Shown here: positions 47,994 through 56,350 of the stretch, in pieces
How positions within the stretch are numbered: the first letter of the stretch is position 1
Layout of the letters: every line of letters starts with the position of its first letter
Assembly (NCBI GenBank): GCA_902563095.1
Contig: CACEWA010000001.1
Span: 141,951 to 205,950 of the forward strand
DNA length: 64,000 nt
Direction: 5' to 3'
From: an uncultured Candidatus Poseidoniales archaeon
GTDB taxonomy: Archaea; Thermoplasmatota; Poseidoniia; Poseidoniales; Poseidoniaceae
The notes under the pieces: model-generated
Told to the model about the DNA's origin: nothing
Seen by the model: the letters and a program-made list of their open reading frames with translations, nothing else
Database searches by the model: none
Made by a program: the position numbers and the translations under genes

Positions 47994-49184
47994 ATGACAA
48001 CAAGACTTGCAGTGCTATCGCGTGGTCCGCGATTGTACAGTACACGCCGTCTTGTTGAGGAAGCAAGATTGCGCGATATCGATGTAGCAGTCATCAATCC
48101 AATGCAATTTTCACTATTCGTTGCAGAGCAAGATATTGGAATTCTACACCAGGGTCAAAAATTCGATTTTGATGCCGTCATTCCCCGAATAGGTCACTCG
48201 ATTACCAAACACGGCGTAGCGGTATTGCGCCATTTGGAGCAACTCGATGTTTGGACTGCAAATACTAGCCAAGGTATTCTGCAAAGTAGAGATAAATTAC
48301 ATTCTTCGCAAATTCTAGCACGAAATAGAATCCCTACTCCAAGAACTGCTTATGTTCGCGATATGAAAGATATCGAGAGGGCTATTGAAGCTGTAGGCGG
48401 CTTGCCTGTAGTAGTAAAAGTCACACAGGGAACCCAAGGACAAGGCGTATTCCTAAGACATACTTTGCATGAAACAACCAATCTAGTTCAGGGATTGCTT
48501 GTGACTGGAAAAGCGGTATTGATCCAAGAGTACGTTGCAGAAAGTCACGGTAAAGACATCAGAGCATTGGTGGTAGGCGGGAAAGTCGTTGCCTGTATGC
48601 GCAGAAAGGCAAGAGGTAGAGAATTCCGCTCGAATTACCATCTCAATGGCACTGTAGAAAAAGTGGATATTTCGGAAGAATATGCAGATGTTGCATGTCG
48701 TGCTGCTAGAGTCCTCGGGCTGAATGTGGCTGGCGTGGATTTGCTAGAAGGCAATGATGGGCCACTGGTCTTGGAAGTAAATTCGTCTCCGGGACTAGAA
48801 GGTATTGAGAAAGCAAGTGGAGCAAATGTTGCTGGTGCGATTATCGATTATGTCATCGCTGAATCTGATTTCAATGAAGTCAATGTCGACCAATTACTCA
48901 AGACAATTCCTGGACAAGGTGTTCTTTCGGTTCATCTGCGCAATCACCCGCACCTAATCGGTTCTCCAATCAGTGAAATTTTCAAAGGCGAGATCCCTGT
49001 TTTCGCTTTATCTCGTGCTGGCGATTTGATTTGGAACCCTGAGCCAGAGATGCAACTTAGATTCGGCGACTCACTAATTTGCTATGGTGATTTAGAGCAA
49101 CTCAGAGCTAATATCAAGCGCAGAATACTCGACTTGCCATCTGTTTCGAAAACCGAAAGCGATGAACAAGACACTAACGCTTGA
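47994..49184 (+). CDS. RimK-family ATP-grasp ligase with TrkA-C/RCK_C-like C-terminal domain
   Basis: 'LPVVVKVTQGTQGQGVFLRHT', 'GKDIRALVVGGKVVACMRRKARGREFRSNYHLNG', 'VAGVDLLEGNDGPLVLEVNSSPGLEGIE'; tail 'LIGSPISEIFKGEIPVFALSRAGDLIWNPEPEMQLRFGDSLICYGDLEQL'. Confidence 0.88.
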   Translation: MTTRLAVLSRGPRLYSTRRLVEEARLRDIDVAVINPMQFSLFVAEQDIGILHQGQKFDFDAVIPRIGHSITKHGVAVLRHLEQLDVWTANTSQGILQSRDKLHSSQILARNRIPTPRTAYVRDMKDIERAIEAVGGLPVVVKVTQGTQGQGVFLRHTLHETTNLVQGLLVTGKAVLIQEYVAESHGKDIRALVVGGKVVACMRRKARGREFRSNYHLNGTVEKVDISEEYADVACRAARVLGLNVAGVDLLEGNDGPLVLEVNSSPGLEGIEKASGANVAGAIIDYVIAESDFNEVNVDQLLKTIPGQGVLSVHLRNHPHLIGSPISEIFKGEIPVFALSRAGDLIWNPEPEMQLRFGDSLICYGDLEQLRANIKRRILDLPSVSKTESDEQDTNA

Positions 49185-49187
49185 ATC

Positions 49188-49565
49188 TCAGAACCAAGGA
49201 ACTGGTATTGGTTGTCCAATGATTAATTCGATTAGTTTTCTTAACAGGACTGCAAAAAAGAGAATTATCACTCCTACAACAAAATATACTACACCATAAA
49301 TGAACTCAAGGATTGAAGTGTGTGAAAAAGATAATTCTGTCATCTGCATTACCATTGATTTGAGTAATCCACCGGATGATGGGTCTGCAATCATCAACAA
49401 CTCAACCAGTTTGTAGTAGATTAAAGTCAGCGTGTTCATCATGCTGCTCACTAAATTCTGGTATCGCTGTCTGAGATATAAAGGAAATTCCGGATTTAGA
49501 TCACAATCTAGTGATTTTGAATACCGATGATGTAACACTCGAAACTCCACGGTCTTTCTCATCAC
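49188..49565 (-). CDS. Hypothetical membrane protein; start uncertain
   Basis: 'SILEFIYGVVYFVVGVIILFFAVLLRKLIELI' hydrophobic segment; overlaps the next gene. Confidence 0.5.
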   Translation of the reverse strand: MMRKTVEFRVLHHRYSKSLDCDLNPEFPLYLRQRYQNLVSSMMNTLTLIYYKLVELLMIADPSSGGLLKSMVMQMTELSFSHTSILEFIYGVVYFVVGVIILFFAVLLRKLIELIIGQPIPVPWF

Positions 49566-50145
49566 TCACGTCAATTACCTCAAGGCGTTCAATTTCGAAT
49601 CCTTCAGAGAATAAACTGAACGCGTCCTCATCAGTCAGTGAAAAGGGCGGCCCATCCCCCTCATGCTGAGGGTAAGTGAGCGTAATAAGCAATCCGACAG
49701 CGCCGGGCTTGGTTTGCTGGCGAATCTGTTGAACATATGATTCACGAGTAGAAGGGGGAATCGCAACCATTGCAGCTCTATCATACCAGGCATCAGCCTG
49801 CACAGTGCCTGCTTCTAAGGCAAATACATCGCCTTGAAAAATTGTGAATGGAGGGCTAGAATGTTTCACTAGTTTGCCGAATTGGGTGCTTTCAGGTGAG
49901 AGTTGATTTTCGTTGAAGAAGGTATGAATCGCCTGCTCTACCATCTCTAGTCCGACTATCGAATAACCCTGTTCTGCCAACCAAAGCATATCCAGAGATT
50001 TACCGCATAGGGGGACCAATACTTCACTACCATCTGGAGCGTTAAGTGAGTGCCAATGCTTGACCATCAAATCGTTGTATTCGGCTCGGTGCCACCTAGT
50101 CAGTTGATTCTTCCAGCGGTCGTGCCAAAACGTCATGGTGAACAC
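49501..50145 (-). CDS. Thiopurine S-methyltransferase family (class I SAM-dependent)
   Basis: 'FWHDRWKNQLTRWHRAEYNDLMVKHWHSLNAPDGSEVLVPLCGKSLDMLWLAEQGYSIVGLEMVEQAIHTFF'. Confidence 0.9.
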   Translation of the reverse strand: MFTMTFWHDRWKNQLTRWHRAEYNDLMVKHWHSLNAPDGSEVLVPLCGKSLDMLWLAEQGYSIVGLEMVEQAIHTFFNENQLSPESTQFGKLVKHSSPPFTIFQGDVFALEAGTVQADAWYDRAAMVAIPPSTRESYVQQIRQQTKPGAVGLLITLTYPQHEGDGPPFSLTDEDAFSLFSEGFEIERLEVIDVSDEKDRGVSSVTSSVFKITRL

Positions 50146-50190
50146 TCAGTAGTTTTTGCAATTCATCTTGTTTGATAAAATCACAGGGCA

Positions 50191-50211
50191 CGGTGTGTCC
50201 TAGACCTATTT
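50191..50211. repeat. Left copy of 21-nt direct repeat CGGTGTGTCCTAGACCTATTT
   Basis: 19/21 identity with 57371-57391 (CGGTGTGTCCTTGGCCTATTT). Confidence 0.7.
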
Positions 50212-50214
50212 CAA

Positions 50215-50700
50215 CTAGTCTATCGGATTCAGGAAAGGCTTGCCAACTGATTCAATTCCACCCTGTTTGATGAATTTCTCATAATCTTGTAAGTGTTCCT
50301 TAGAATCAAGGATTGTGAATCGATAGGTCAAGTTTCCACGGATGAAATTGCGATTTAGCTCTCTCAGGAAGAGTTCTTTTCTGGCCATTCTCTGCAAATC
50401 CTCTGATGTAATTTCTCTAGAAATGTAACGCTCGAATACTAAAACACAGAATTTGTCACCACCAATTCCACCACTATGATGTGCTCTAAGTCTTTGCTTC
50501 AAACCCTTGATTTTATCTTTTTCGTAATCCTCTTCTCTTACATTAGTACCAGAGATTCCAACATAAGCAAATTCATCTCCATTCCAGATTGTGTACATTC
50601 CAATAGCAACTGTAGGAATCCCTTGATCTGGCCTTTTTGAAAAAGAGTATAGGGTGCCTGTTGTCAAATCATCAATCAATTTCTTGGGCAATTCAACCAT
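50215..50700 (-). CDS. GIY-YIG-domain protein (putative nuclease)
   Basis: 'AIGMYTIWNGDEFAYVGISGT...LKQRLRAHHSGGIGGDKFCVLVFERYI' GIY-YIG-like pattern. Confidence 0.7.
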   Translation of the reverse strand: MVELPKKLIDDLTTGTLYSFSKRPDQGIPTVAIGMYTIWNGDEFAYVGISGTNVREEDYEKDKIKGLKQRLRAHHSGGIGGDKFCVLVFERYISREITSEDLQRMARKELFLRELNRNFIRGNLTYRFTILDSKEHLQDYEKFIKQGGIESVGKPFLNPID

Positions 50701-50708
50701 ATTATCCC

Positions 50709-51197
50709 TCAGTAACCTATAATCGCTAGCCCTTTGATTCCCAAAGCTTCGAGTTTAGGTTCTAAGACTTTCATCTTCACAACACATCTTCGAAATGGCT
50801 CTTCAGCACCTTCTCGGGAAATTGTTGGAACAATAATTGCAGCATAGTCGATTTCATCAATTGCTATGAATTTGTAAAGATCTACATACAGTTGGTTTCC
50901 TAGCAGAATTCTGCCTTTTTCGATTTCGACGGCAATATTGTAATCTGGATGATATCCATCTAATATTGCTCGACCAGACTCGCCTAAACTGAATGTTTTC
51001 TTTGGCTCATATCCAATCATTTCCATGGGTTGGCCAGGTCCAATTAACAAACCCTCTATTGAGCTGCTGCGTACGTTCTTGGTATTTCTCAAAGCAACTA
51101 ACTCAACCTTTCTTTTGGCAACAGCTTCGCATAACTTCTCAATCGTGCCAGAAGGGAATTCCCCGAATACATGAGACAGAGGATATTCATCCGACAT
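50709..51197 (-). CDS. Putative PD-(D/E)XK restriction endonuclease (BglII/BstYI-like)
   Basis: 'GYHPDYNIAVEIEKGRILLGNQLYVDLYKFIAIDEIDYAAIIVP': catalytic-like D...ExExG followed by N-x-L-x-x-DL. Confidence 0.6.
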   Translation of the reverse strand: MSDEYPLSHVFGEFPSGTIEKLCEAVAKRKVELVALRNTKNVRSSSIEGLLIGPGQPMEMIGYEPKKTFSLGESGRAILDGYHPDYNIAVEIEKGRILLGNQLYVDLYKFIAIDEIDYAAIIVPTISREGAEEPFRRCVVKMKVLEPKLEALGIKGLAIIGY

Positions 51198-51287
51198 AAT
51201 TACTCCACGAACTCATTAGCTTTAGCTGCCAAGGTTTGATATTCGGAGTTATACAAAAATTAGAGAAATATGTTTCAGATTTGTATT

Positions 51288-51305
51288 CTACTACTATAGT
51301 AGTAG
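51288..51305. promoter_or_regulatory. Perfect 18-bp palindrome CTACTACTATAGTAGTAG
   Basis: Identical to its reverse complement; in the 400-bp gap between divergent endonuclease and HTH genes. Confidence 0.6.
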
Positions 51306-51337
51306 GCAAAAATCACCTCTTTCAAAGCCTTAATATG

Positions 51338-51379
51338 CCCTCGACTTTGAGGGTCTTATCCCGCAGTGGCAAGCGGGAT
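51338..51379. other. Two adjacent hairpins CCCTC-GACTTT-GAGGG and ATCCCGC-AGTGGCAA-GCGGGAT
   Basis: Perfect inverted repeats read directly from the sequence. Confidence 0.55.
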
Positions 51380-51504
51380 TACTAAACCAAGTGCCAAGGA
51401 TGTGAAGAAATTGACTAACCAGCTATACCAGCGAAAAACGATGCTAAACCGTGTAATAAAATGCAAAAATAGGGTGTTTCGAAGAATTCAGTGAAACAAC
51501 AGTT

Positions 51505-51552
51505 ATTTGTTAAATACAAATATAATTATTAAATAATTTGTATAATACAAAT
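51505..51552. promoter_or_regulatory. Two 17-nt inverted repeats (ATTTGTTAAATACAAAT and ATTTGTATAATACAAAT), putative operators of the HTH-jet operon
   Basis: Sites at 51505-51521 and 51536-51552, centres 31 bp apart, 45 bp upstream of the HTH start codon. Confidence 0.6.
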
Positions 51553-51596
51553 GACTGATTGAAACTATTATTAACCCCTCCTTATTCGGTGATGGT

Positions 51597-51851
51597 ATGG
51601 CGTTAGGTCCAAAGGAAATTGCAGAGTTACTGAAAATGCGTGCTCTTGGCTTTAGTCAAGCAGAAATCGCTGACAAACTCAAGACTACTCAGCAGAATAT
51701 TGCTTACCATCTGAAGAAGTTACGAGAGAAAGCTGAGAAGAATGGAACAGATGAAGCGTTCAATGCTGCATTGATCGGTGGCTTAGTTGGTGCTACTGCA
51801 GGTATTGCAACATTTGCACTTCTTGAACTGTTGAAGAATCAGAAAGAGTAG
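51597..51851 (+). CDS. Small HTH protein with C-terminal Gly-rich hydrophobic helix; first gene of the jet operon
   Basis: 'MRALGFSQAEIADKLKTTQQNIAYHLKKLREKA' HTH; 'AALIGGLVGATAGIATFALLELL' hydrophobic C-terminus. Confidence 0.75.
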   Translation: MALGPKEIAELLKMRALGFSQAEIADKLKTTQQNIAYHLKKLREKAEKNGTDEAFNAALIGGLVGATAGIATFALLELLKNQKE

Positions 51852-51859
51852 GTGAGGCC

Positions 51860-53098
51860 ATGTCAGAGCGAGTAAGAGATTTTATCGGGATCTTACAGAG
51901 CAACGTGGAACTTGTTAATGAAGTAGCAAAACTAGAATCGCACACTATCTCACATAAATATCTGGTAAACCTAATCGAACAACTATATTCTCCTCCTACA
52001 CCTGAAATTCTGCAAAATCGTTTGAAGCGGTTATCTAACTCAAAACCATTCCCAGTATTGAGTTATCAAGAAGAAACCGACGAGTTTTTGCTAGCTCCCA
52101 AAGTAGCGAATCTAGTTTTGTGGTTATCGAACAATCTTCATCTTGCCAGTCATAGAATCATAAAAGCTCTAATCGATGATATCAACGATGTTTGCGATTC
52201 TATTTCAGAGATTATTGAGGAACAACCAATCAATCTCTACATGCTGAAAGAAAGGATGAATCAGTTATCTAAATCCAATATTGAATTAGCGGAGTGTGCA
52301 GGTGGCAATCTACGTTCGATTGGAACTAAAGTTCAGGAATTCAAGGAAGAAATTCTTGATTTCGAAACAAAACAAATCAAGGCAAGGTTACTGATGGATG
52401 ATCACTTAACTCCAATGAGAGAAATAATTGATCCTGATGGACCTATGATTCATGCCCTTGAATCAGCAGCAAACAAATTGAGTCAAATTCAGTCAAGAAA
52501 TACAATACCTCTTTCTGACAGAGAAAATGCTTCAAATTTACAGAACAAACTAATCAATAATCAAAAGTCTGTTAGAGAAAATCACTGGTCAGCATACTCT
52601 CAATTGCAACCAATACTAGCGCCTTATTTGAGGCCAGCAAGCGATCTAGTAAAGGGGGCAAGTATTGCCCTTAGTATCATGAATAAACGGGGGGTTAAAT
52701 CACTTAAATTACACGAACACCTCAAGTTAACAAAATCAACTAGGCCTACAGGAATCTATGATGATGAACATTTAGAAATGTGGTTCCAAAGAAACAAATC
52801 GCGTGACTTTGTTGATGAGGAAATATCATTTGCACCAGGACTAATCAATGATTTGAAATTTGATATTCCCATAATTGGCTTAGCAGAAAAAATAGTTTCA
52901 GAGAGGCCAATAGAGGACTTGTTAGCGTATATCTTGGATGCAGAAAAATTCCAAAACCATACACTTTCAAACTGCAATAATGCTGCAACAGACATTCTAA
53001 TTGAGATTAATGACTTTGGAAAAATCAATGTTGGTGGAATCCAGCAATACCAGAGGGGAAATCAAAAACTTGAGGTGAGGAAAATTGCAATTGAATGA
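51860..53098 (+). CDS. jetA-like: JetA/MksF-like kleisin subunit of a Wadjet-like SMC complex
   Basis: Position upstream of JetB/JetC/JetD-like genes; N-terminal helical/winged-helix-like region followed by long helices, as in MukF/JetA. Confidence 0.65.
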   Translation: MSERVRDFIGILQSNVELVNEVAKLESHTISHKYLVNLIEQLYSPPTPEILQNRLKRLSNSKPFPVLSYQEETDEFLLAPKVANLVLWLSNNLHLASHRIIKALIDDINDVCDSISEIIEEQPINLYMLKERMNQLSKSNIELAECAGGNLRSIGTKVQEFKEEILDFETKQIKARLLMDDHLTPMREIIDPDGPMIHALESAANKLSQIQSRNTIPLSDRENASNLQNKLINNQKSVRENHWSAYSQLQPILAPYLRPASDLVKGASIALSIMNKRGVKSLKLHEHLKLTKSTRPTGIYDDEHLEMWFQRNKSRDFVDEEISFAPGLINDLKFDIPIIGLAEKIVSERPIEDLLAYILDAEKFQNHTLSNCNNAATDILIEINDFGKINVGGIQQYQRGNQKLEVRKIAIE

Positions 53099-53639
53099 AA
53101 ATTTACCCGAAATAAAGGATTTACTTTGGCAACTACTTCGTGGTAAGCACATCGATATAGAAGATAACAGGTATCAAGAAGTCGTAGATCGATTTGATGA
53201 GTTTAAATTAATATTGCATTCTCTAGGATTTGATTTGATTCACGATTCTATGGGCTTTTTTTATCTTCAAAGACCAAATAAGTCTGAAGAACGTATCACC
53301 TCAGCAAAGATTTGTACCTTGTTTTTCGTAATTGTTCAAAGATTACAGGAATGTAAAGAGGGGCATGAACCATTAGATTTTGCTTATCTCACAGATCGCA
53401 AGGGGTTTGATTTAGAAAATCTGATTTCTCATTCAAATTTGGACGATACTCTAAGTCGCTTATTGAAGGATATCGACTTGACTGATGATGCTAAAACCGA
53501 AGAAGTGCTTGATACAATGAAACGTATGAATCTAGTTGAAAGATTGCCAACAAATAATTGGAGATTCAGAAGGAGTATTGCACGTTTAGAACGTGTAGCC
53601 AGCAAGTATGCAAATTATAGTGAGGATGAAGAAGAATGA
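53085..53639 (+). CDS. jetB-like: JetB/MksE-like subunit
   Basis: 'IKDLLWQLLRGKHIDIEDNRYQEVVDRFDEFKLILHSLGFDLIHDSMGFFYLQ' resembles the MukE/DUF4194 N-terminus; ends in ATGA overlap with the next gene. Confidence 0.7.
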   Translation: MQLNENLPEIKDLLWQLLRGKHIDIEDNRYQEVVDRFDEFKLILHSLGFDLIHDSMGFFYLQRPNKSEERITSAKICTLFFVIVQRLQECKEGHEPLDFAYLTDRKGFDLENLISHSNLDDTLSRLLKDIDLTDDAKTEEVLDTMKRMNLVERLPTNNWRFRRSIARLERVASKYANYSEDEEE

Positions 53640-56350
53640 CTCGAAATGGACTCACTCGCCTGATTATGATAGGATCAGGGGTATCAGATTATGTTGAGAT
53701 TGAACCCTCAAAATCTACACATCTAGTTGCTGACAATAATATCGGAAAAACATCGATTTTGTCCACATTACAATTTTTGTTGATTGATGATTGGAAACAT
53801 ATGGATTTCCCAAAAAGTAGACTTGAAACCGAGGAGTTCTACTTCAAATCACGTAAAAGCCTGATCATTTTTGAGATTAAAGATGCTGAAGGTACAGAAC
53901 ACATGGTAATTTTTAGAGGTAATGGTTTAGCTAGCAATAAGAGATATACACGGTGGATAATGGGTGGACATTATGACAAATCAATATTTATTTCAGACAA
54001 TGAAGAGGGAGAACTAGTTCCAAATGATTGGGAGATCATTGTTGCGAATGCTGCCAACCAAAGAAGACCGATTGACGAATTCCGAACAGCCAATGACCTG
54101 AGAAAGAGATTACGCTCAAATCCCCGCTGGTTACCTACAATAGAAGGTACTGCACATAATAATTTCATTACTGTTTTGAAGACATTGAACACATTAGGAG
54201 AGGTCAAAGAAAAGAAGTTGAAACAAGTTCTACTCGATATTAATGAAAGCTTAGAGCTTAGCATGGACTTTTCTAAAGAGTTCGGGGTTCAATGGTACGA
54301 TTATCAAGAACGAAAATTATCCCACATCGAGATTAGTAAAAAATCAGAATCTATTGTAAAGGCTAAGCAATATGTTGAACAAAAGGCAGAAACACAAACA
54401 CGAATAATCGAAATGTTGAACGAAATTGGTCCAAGTATTGAATCATTGAGCAACAAGATGGATTCATTGAAAGAACATCATCAAAAAAATATAGTGGATG
54501 TGCAAAATGAACTAGCAGAATTAGAGTTAGAAAAAGGAAAGTTACAGGAGTCAGTTAGTAAATTGAATCGAGATCAGGGGGGCCTTGGTACACAAATTAG
54601 CCTCCATGAAAATATGGAGAAATGGGCTTCTGACAAAACAATCGTTTCATTAGAAAAATTGTCGAAAGACGCTGAAAAGGAATATTTTTCTTTGAAAAGT
54701 AGAGTGATGAAGGCTGAGTTACAGGAATATGAATCCTCAGAACGGATACAGGTTCAAATCCAGAAATATGAAACCGATGTGAGCAATCTCAAAACAGCCT
54801 TAGAAAATAAGCAACACACATTAATCGATAGTCTACAAAAACATAGTCTTGAATTCTCTCCAGATCCGTGGAAAGTATTGAATCCCCAGTTACTTATTCA
54901 AACAGGAGCCATTTCAAATCCCGATGAAACCAAGACGCTTCTTGATACTATTTCACGTTCAATAACAAATTTGTCATTGGATTATCACGGTATTAAGGTT
55001 GAATCTCTGGAGGGAGTTCAAGGATCTGGACAGTTCGACAATCCTGAGGAGATTCGTAATGAATATAATGACAAATTACGAATTTTAGAAGCCATGAGAG
55101 TTAGACTGAAAGATATCGAAAATTATGAGAAACTACAAGCAGAAATGGAGATTTGCGAAAAGGATTTCAACATGAAAAGAAAAGACGTTGAATCCATGAT
55201 GGAATGGGAAGAGAATGGAAAAACAAAGCTTGCAGAAAAGAGAGAAGAAATGATCAAACTCTTAGAAGATAAGAAAGAATCTGAGAAAGCAGTAATCTCA
55301 GTCGAAGAAAAGCACGGTAAAGTGAAAGCCAAATTAAGTCGAATGGAATCTGAATTAGGTCGTTTAGAGTCTAGAAATGGCAATGTTTTGCAAGACTGGA
55401 TGTCATTGCAACAGAAATTTATTCCAAACCTGGCTTTCAACGCAGAAGGTAAACTAGAACTTGAAGAGATTGAGGCTGAAATCTTCAAGCTACGCCAAAT
55501 TGAACGAAAATACGACAAGGCTGATAAGAAAGTCACTGAATATCAATTAGAGTTGTATTCTCTCTCCGCTCATGTCAGGAATCCGTCTAGTGAAGAGTTC
55601 TTCCCAATGATCTTTGAACGATTACAAAACCTTGAACTCGAGAAAGAAAATCTCGGCAAAGAATGGATAAATATCGCAACGAACATGGGCTCTAAAGCAA
55701 ATAATCTGAAGCAGAGTTTGAACAAATTGAGACAAGAAGTACATGACATTAACAAATTATTCAGGGGGACAAATGTTTCTAATCTGGATGAATTTAGTGT
55801 AGAATTTATTGAACATTCTAATGATGTTTCACTCATCAAAAATATCTCGAATCTGACTGCCTTTTCTGCATGGACAAAGGATGAGGATGAAGTTGCTGCA
55901 ATCAATAGCTTGGGAGATGCAATGACCTCAAGATCTTCGATTAATATTGCCGATTTATTCCACCTGCGATATAACGTGAAAAACAAGGGTAGTGAGAAAC
56001 AAATGGTAATCGATAATCTAGATGATTCAGGTTCCACTGGGACTGTGACAATTATCAAGGCTGTTTTGTTAATGATTTTACTTAAGAAGACGTTGAAATA
56101 CAAACAAAGGAGTAGAGTCCCATTACCAATATATCTCGATGAGGTTGGTATACTGGGGCCAAGGAATTACAACCAAATAATCGAAGTTTCAAATAGCCTT
56201 GGATTCCAGATATTTACTGCAAGTCCGAAATCTGTAGAAACTGCAGATGTAGTTTATCCTCTGATTGGAGGCAGAAGCAAAGATCGGCTCTTTGTGACTC
56301 CAGAATTTTCTAGGCCCAAGCCAACAACTTTGGGGGGAGAGGAAGAATGA
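53636..56350 (+). CDS. jetC-like: JetC/MksB-like SMC-type ATPase
   Basis: Walker A 'ADNNIGKTSILSTLQFLLI', long coiled coil, signature-like 'LDDSGSTGTVTIIKAVLLMILL', Walker B 'PLPIYLDEVGILGPRNYNQIIEVSNSLGFQIFTASP'. Confidence 0.8.
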   Translation: MTRNGLTRLIMIGSGVSDYVEIEPSKSTHLVADNNIGKTSILSTLQFLLIDDWKHMDFPKSRLETEEFYFKSRKSLIIFEIKDAEGTEHMVIFRGNGLASNKRYTRWIMGGHYDKSIFISDNEEGELVPNDWEIIVANAANQRRPIDEFRTANDLRKRLRSNPRWLPTIEGTAHNNFITVLKTLNTLGEVKEKKLKQVLLDINESLELSMDFSKEFGVQWYDYQERKLSHIEISKKSESIVKAKQYVEQKAETQTRIIEMLNEIGPSIESLSNKMDSLKEHHQKNIVDVQNELAELELEKGKLQESVSKLNRDQGGLGTQISLHENMEKWASDKTIVSLEKLSKDAEKEYFSLKSRVMKAELQEYESSERIQVQIQKYETDVSNLKTALENKQHTLIDSLQKHSLEFSPDPWKVLNPQLLIQTGAISNPDETKTLLDTISRSITNLSLDYHGIKVESLEGVQGSGQFDNPEEIRNEYNDKLRILEAMRVRLKDIENYEKLQAEMEICEKDFNMKRKDVESMMEWEENGKTKLAEKREEMIKLLEDKKESEKAVISVEEKHGKVKAKLSRMESELGRLESRNGNVLQDWMSLQQKFIPNLAFNAEGKLELEEIEAEIFKLRQIERKYDKADKKVTEYQLELYSLSAHVRNPSSEEFFPMIFERLQNLELEKENLGKEWINIATNMGSKANNLKQSLNKLRQEVHDINKLFRGTNVSNLDEFSVEFIEHSNDVSLIKNISNLTAFSAWTKDEDEVAAINSLGDAMTSRSSINIADLFHLRYNVKNKGSEKQMVIDNLDDSGSTGTVTIIKAVLLMILLKKTLKYKQRSRVPLPIYLDEVGILGPRNYNQIIEVSNSLGFQIFTASPKSVETADVVYPLIGGRSKDRLFVTPEFSRPKPTTLGGEEE

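Noticed and set aside
55570-56103. 177-aa minus-strand ORF inside jetC-like
   Set aside because: Antisense shadow ORF within a coiled-coil/ATPase coding region.
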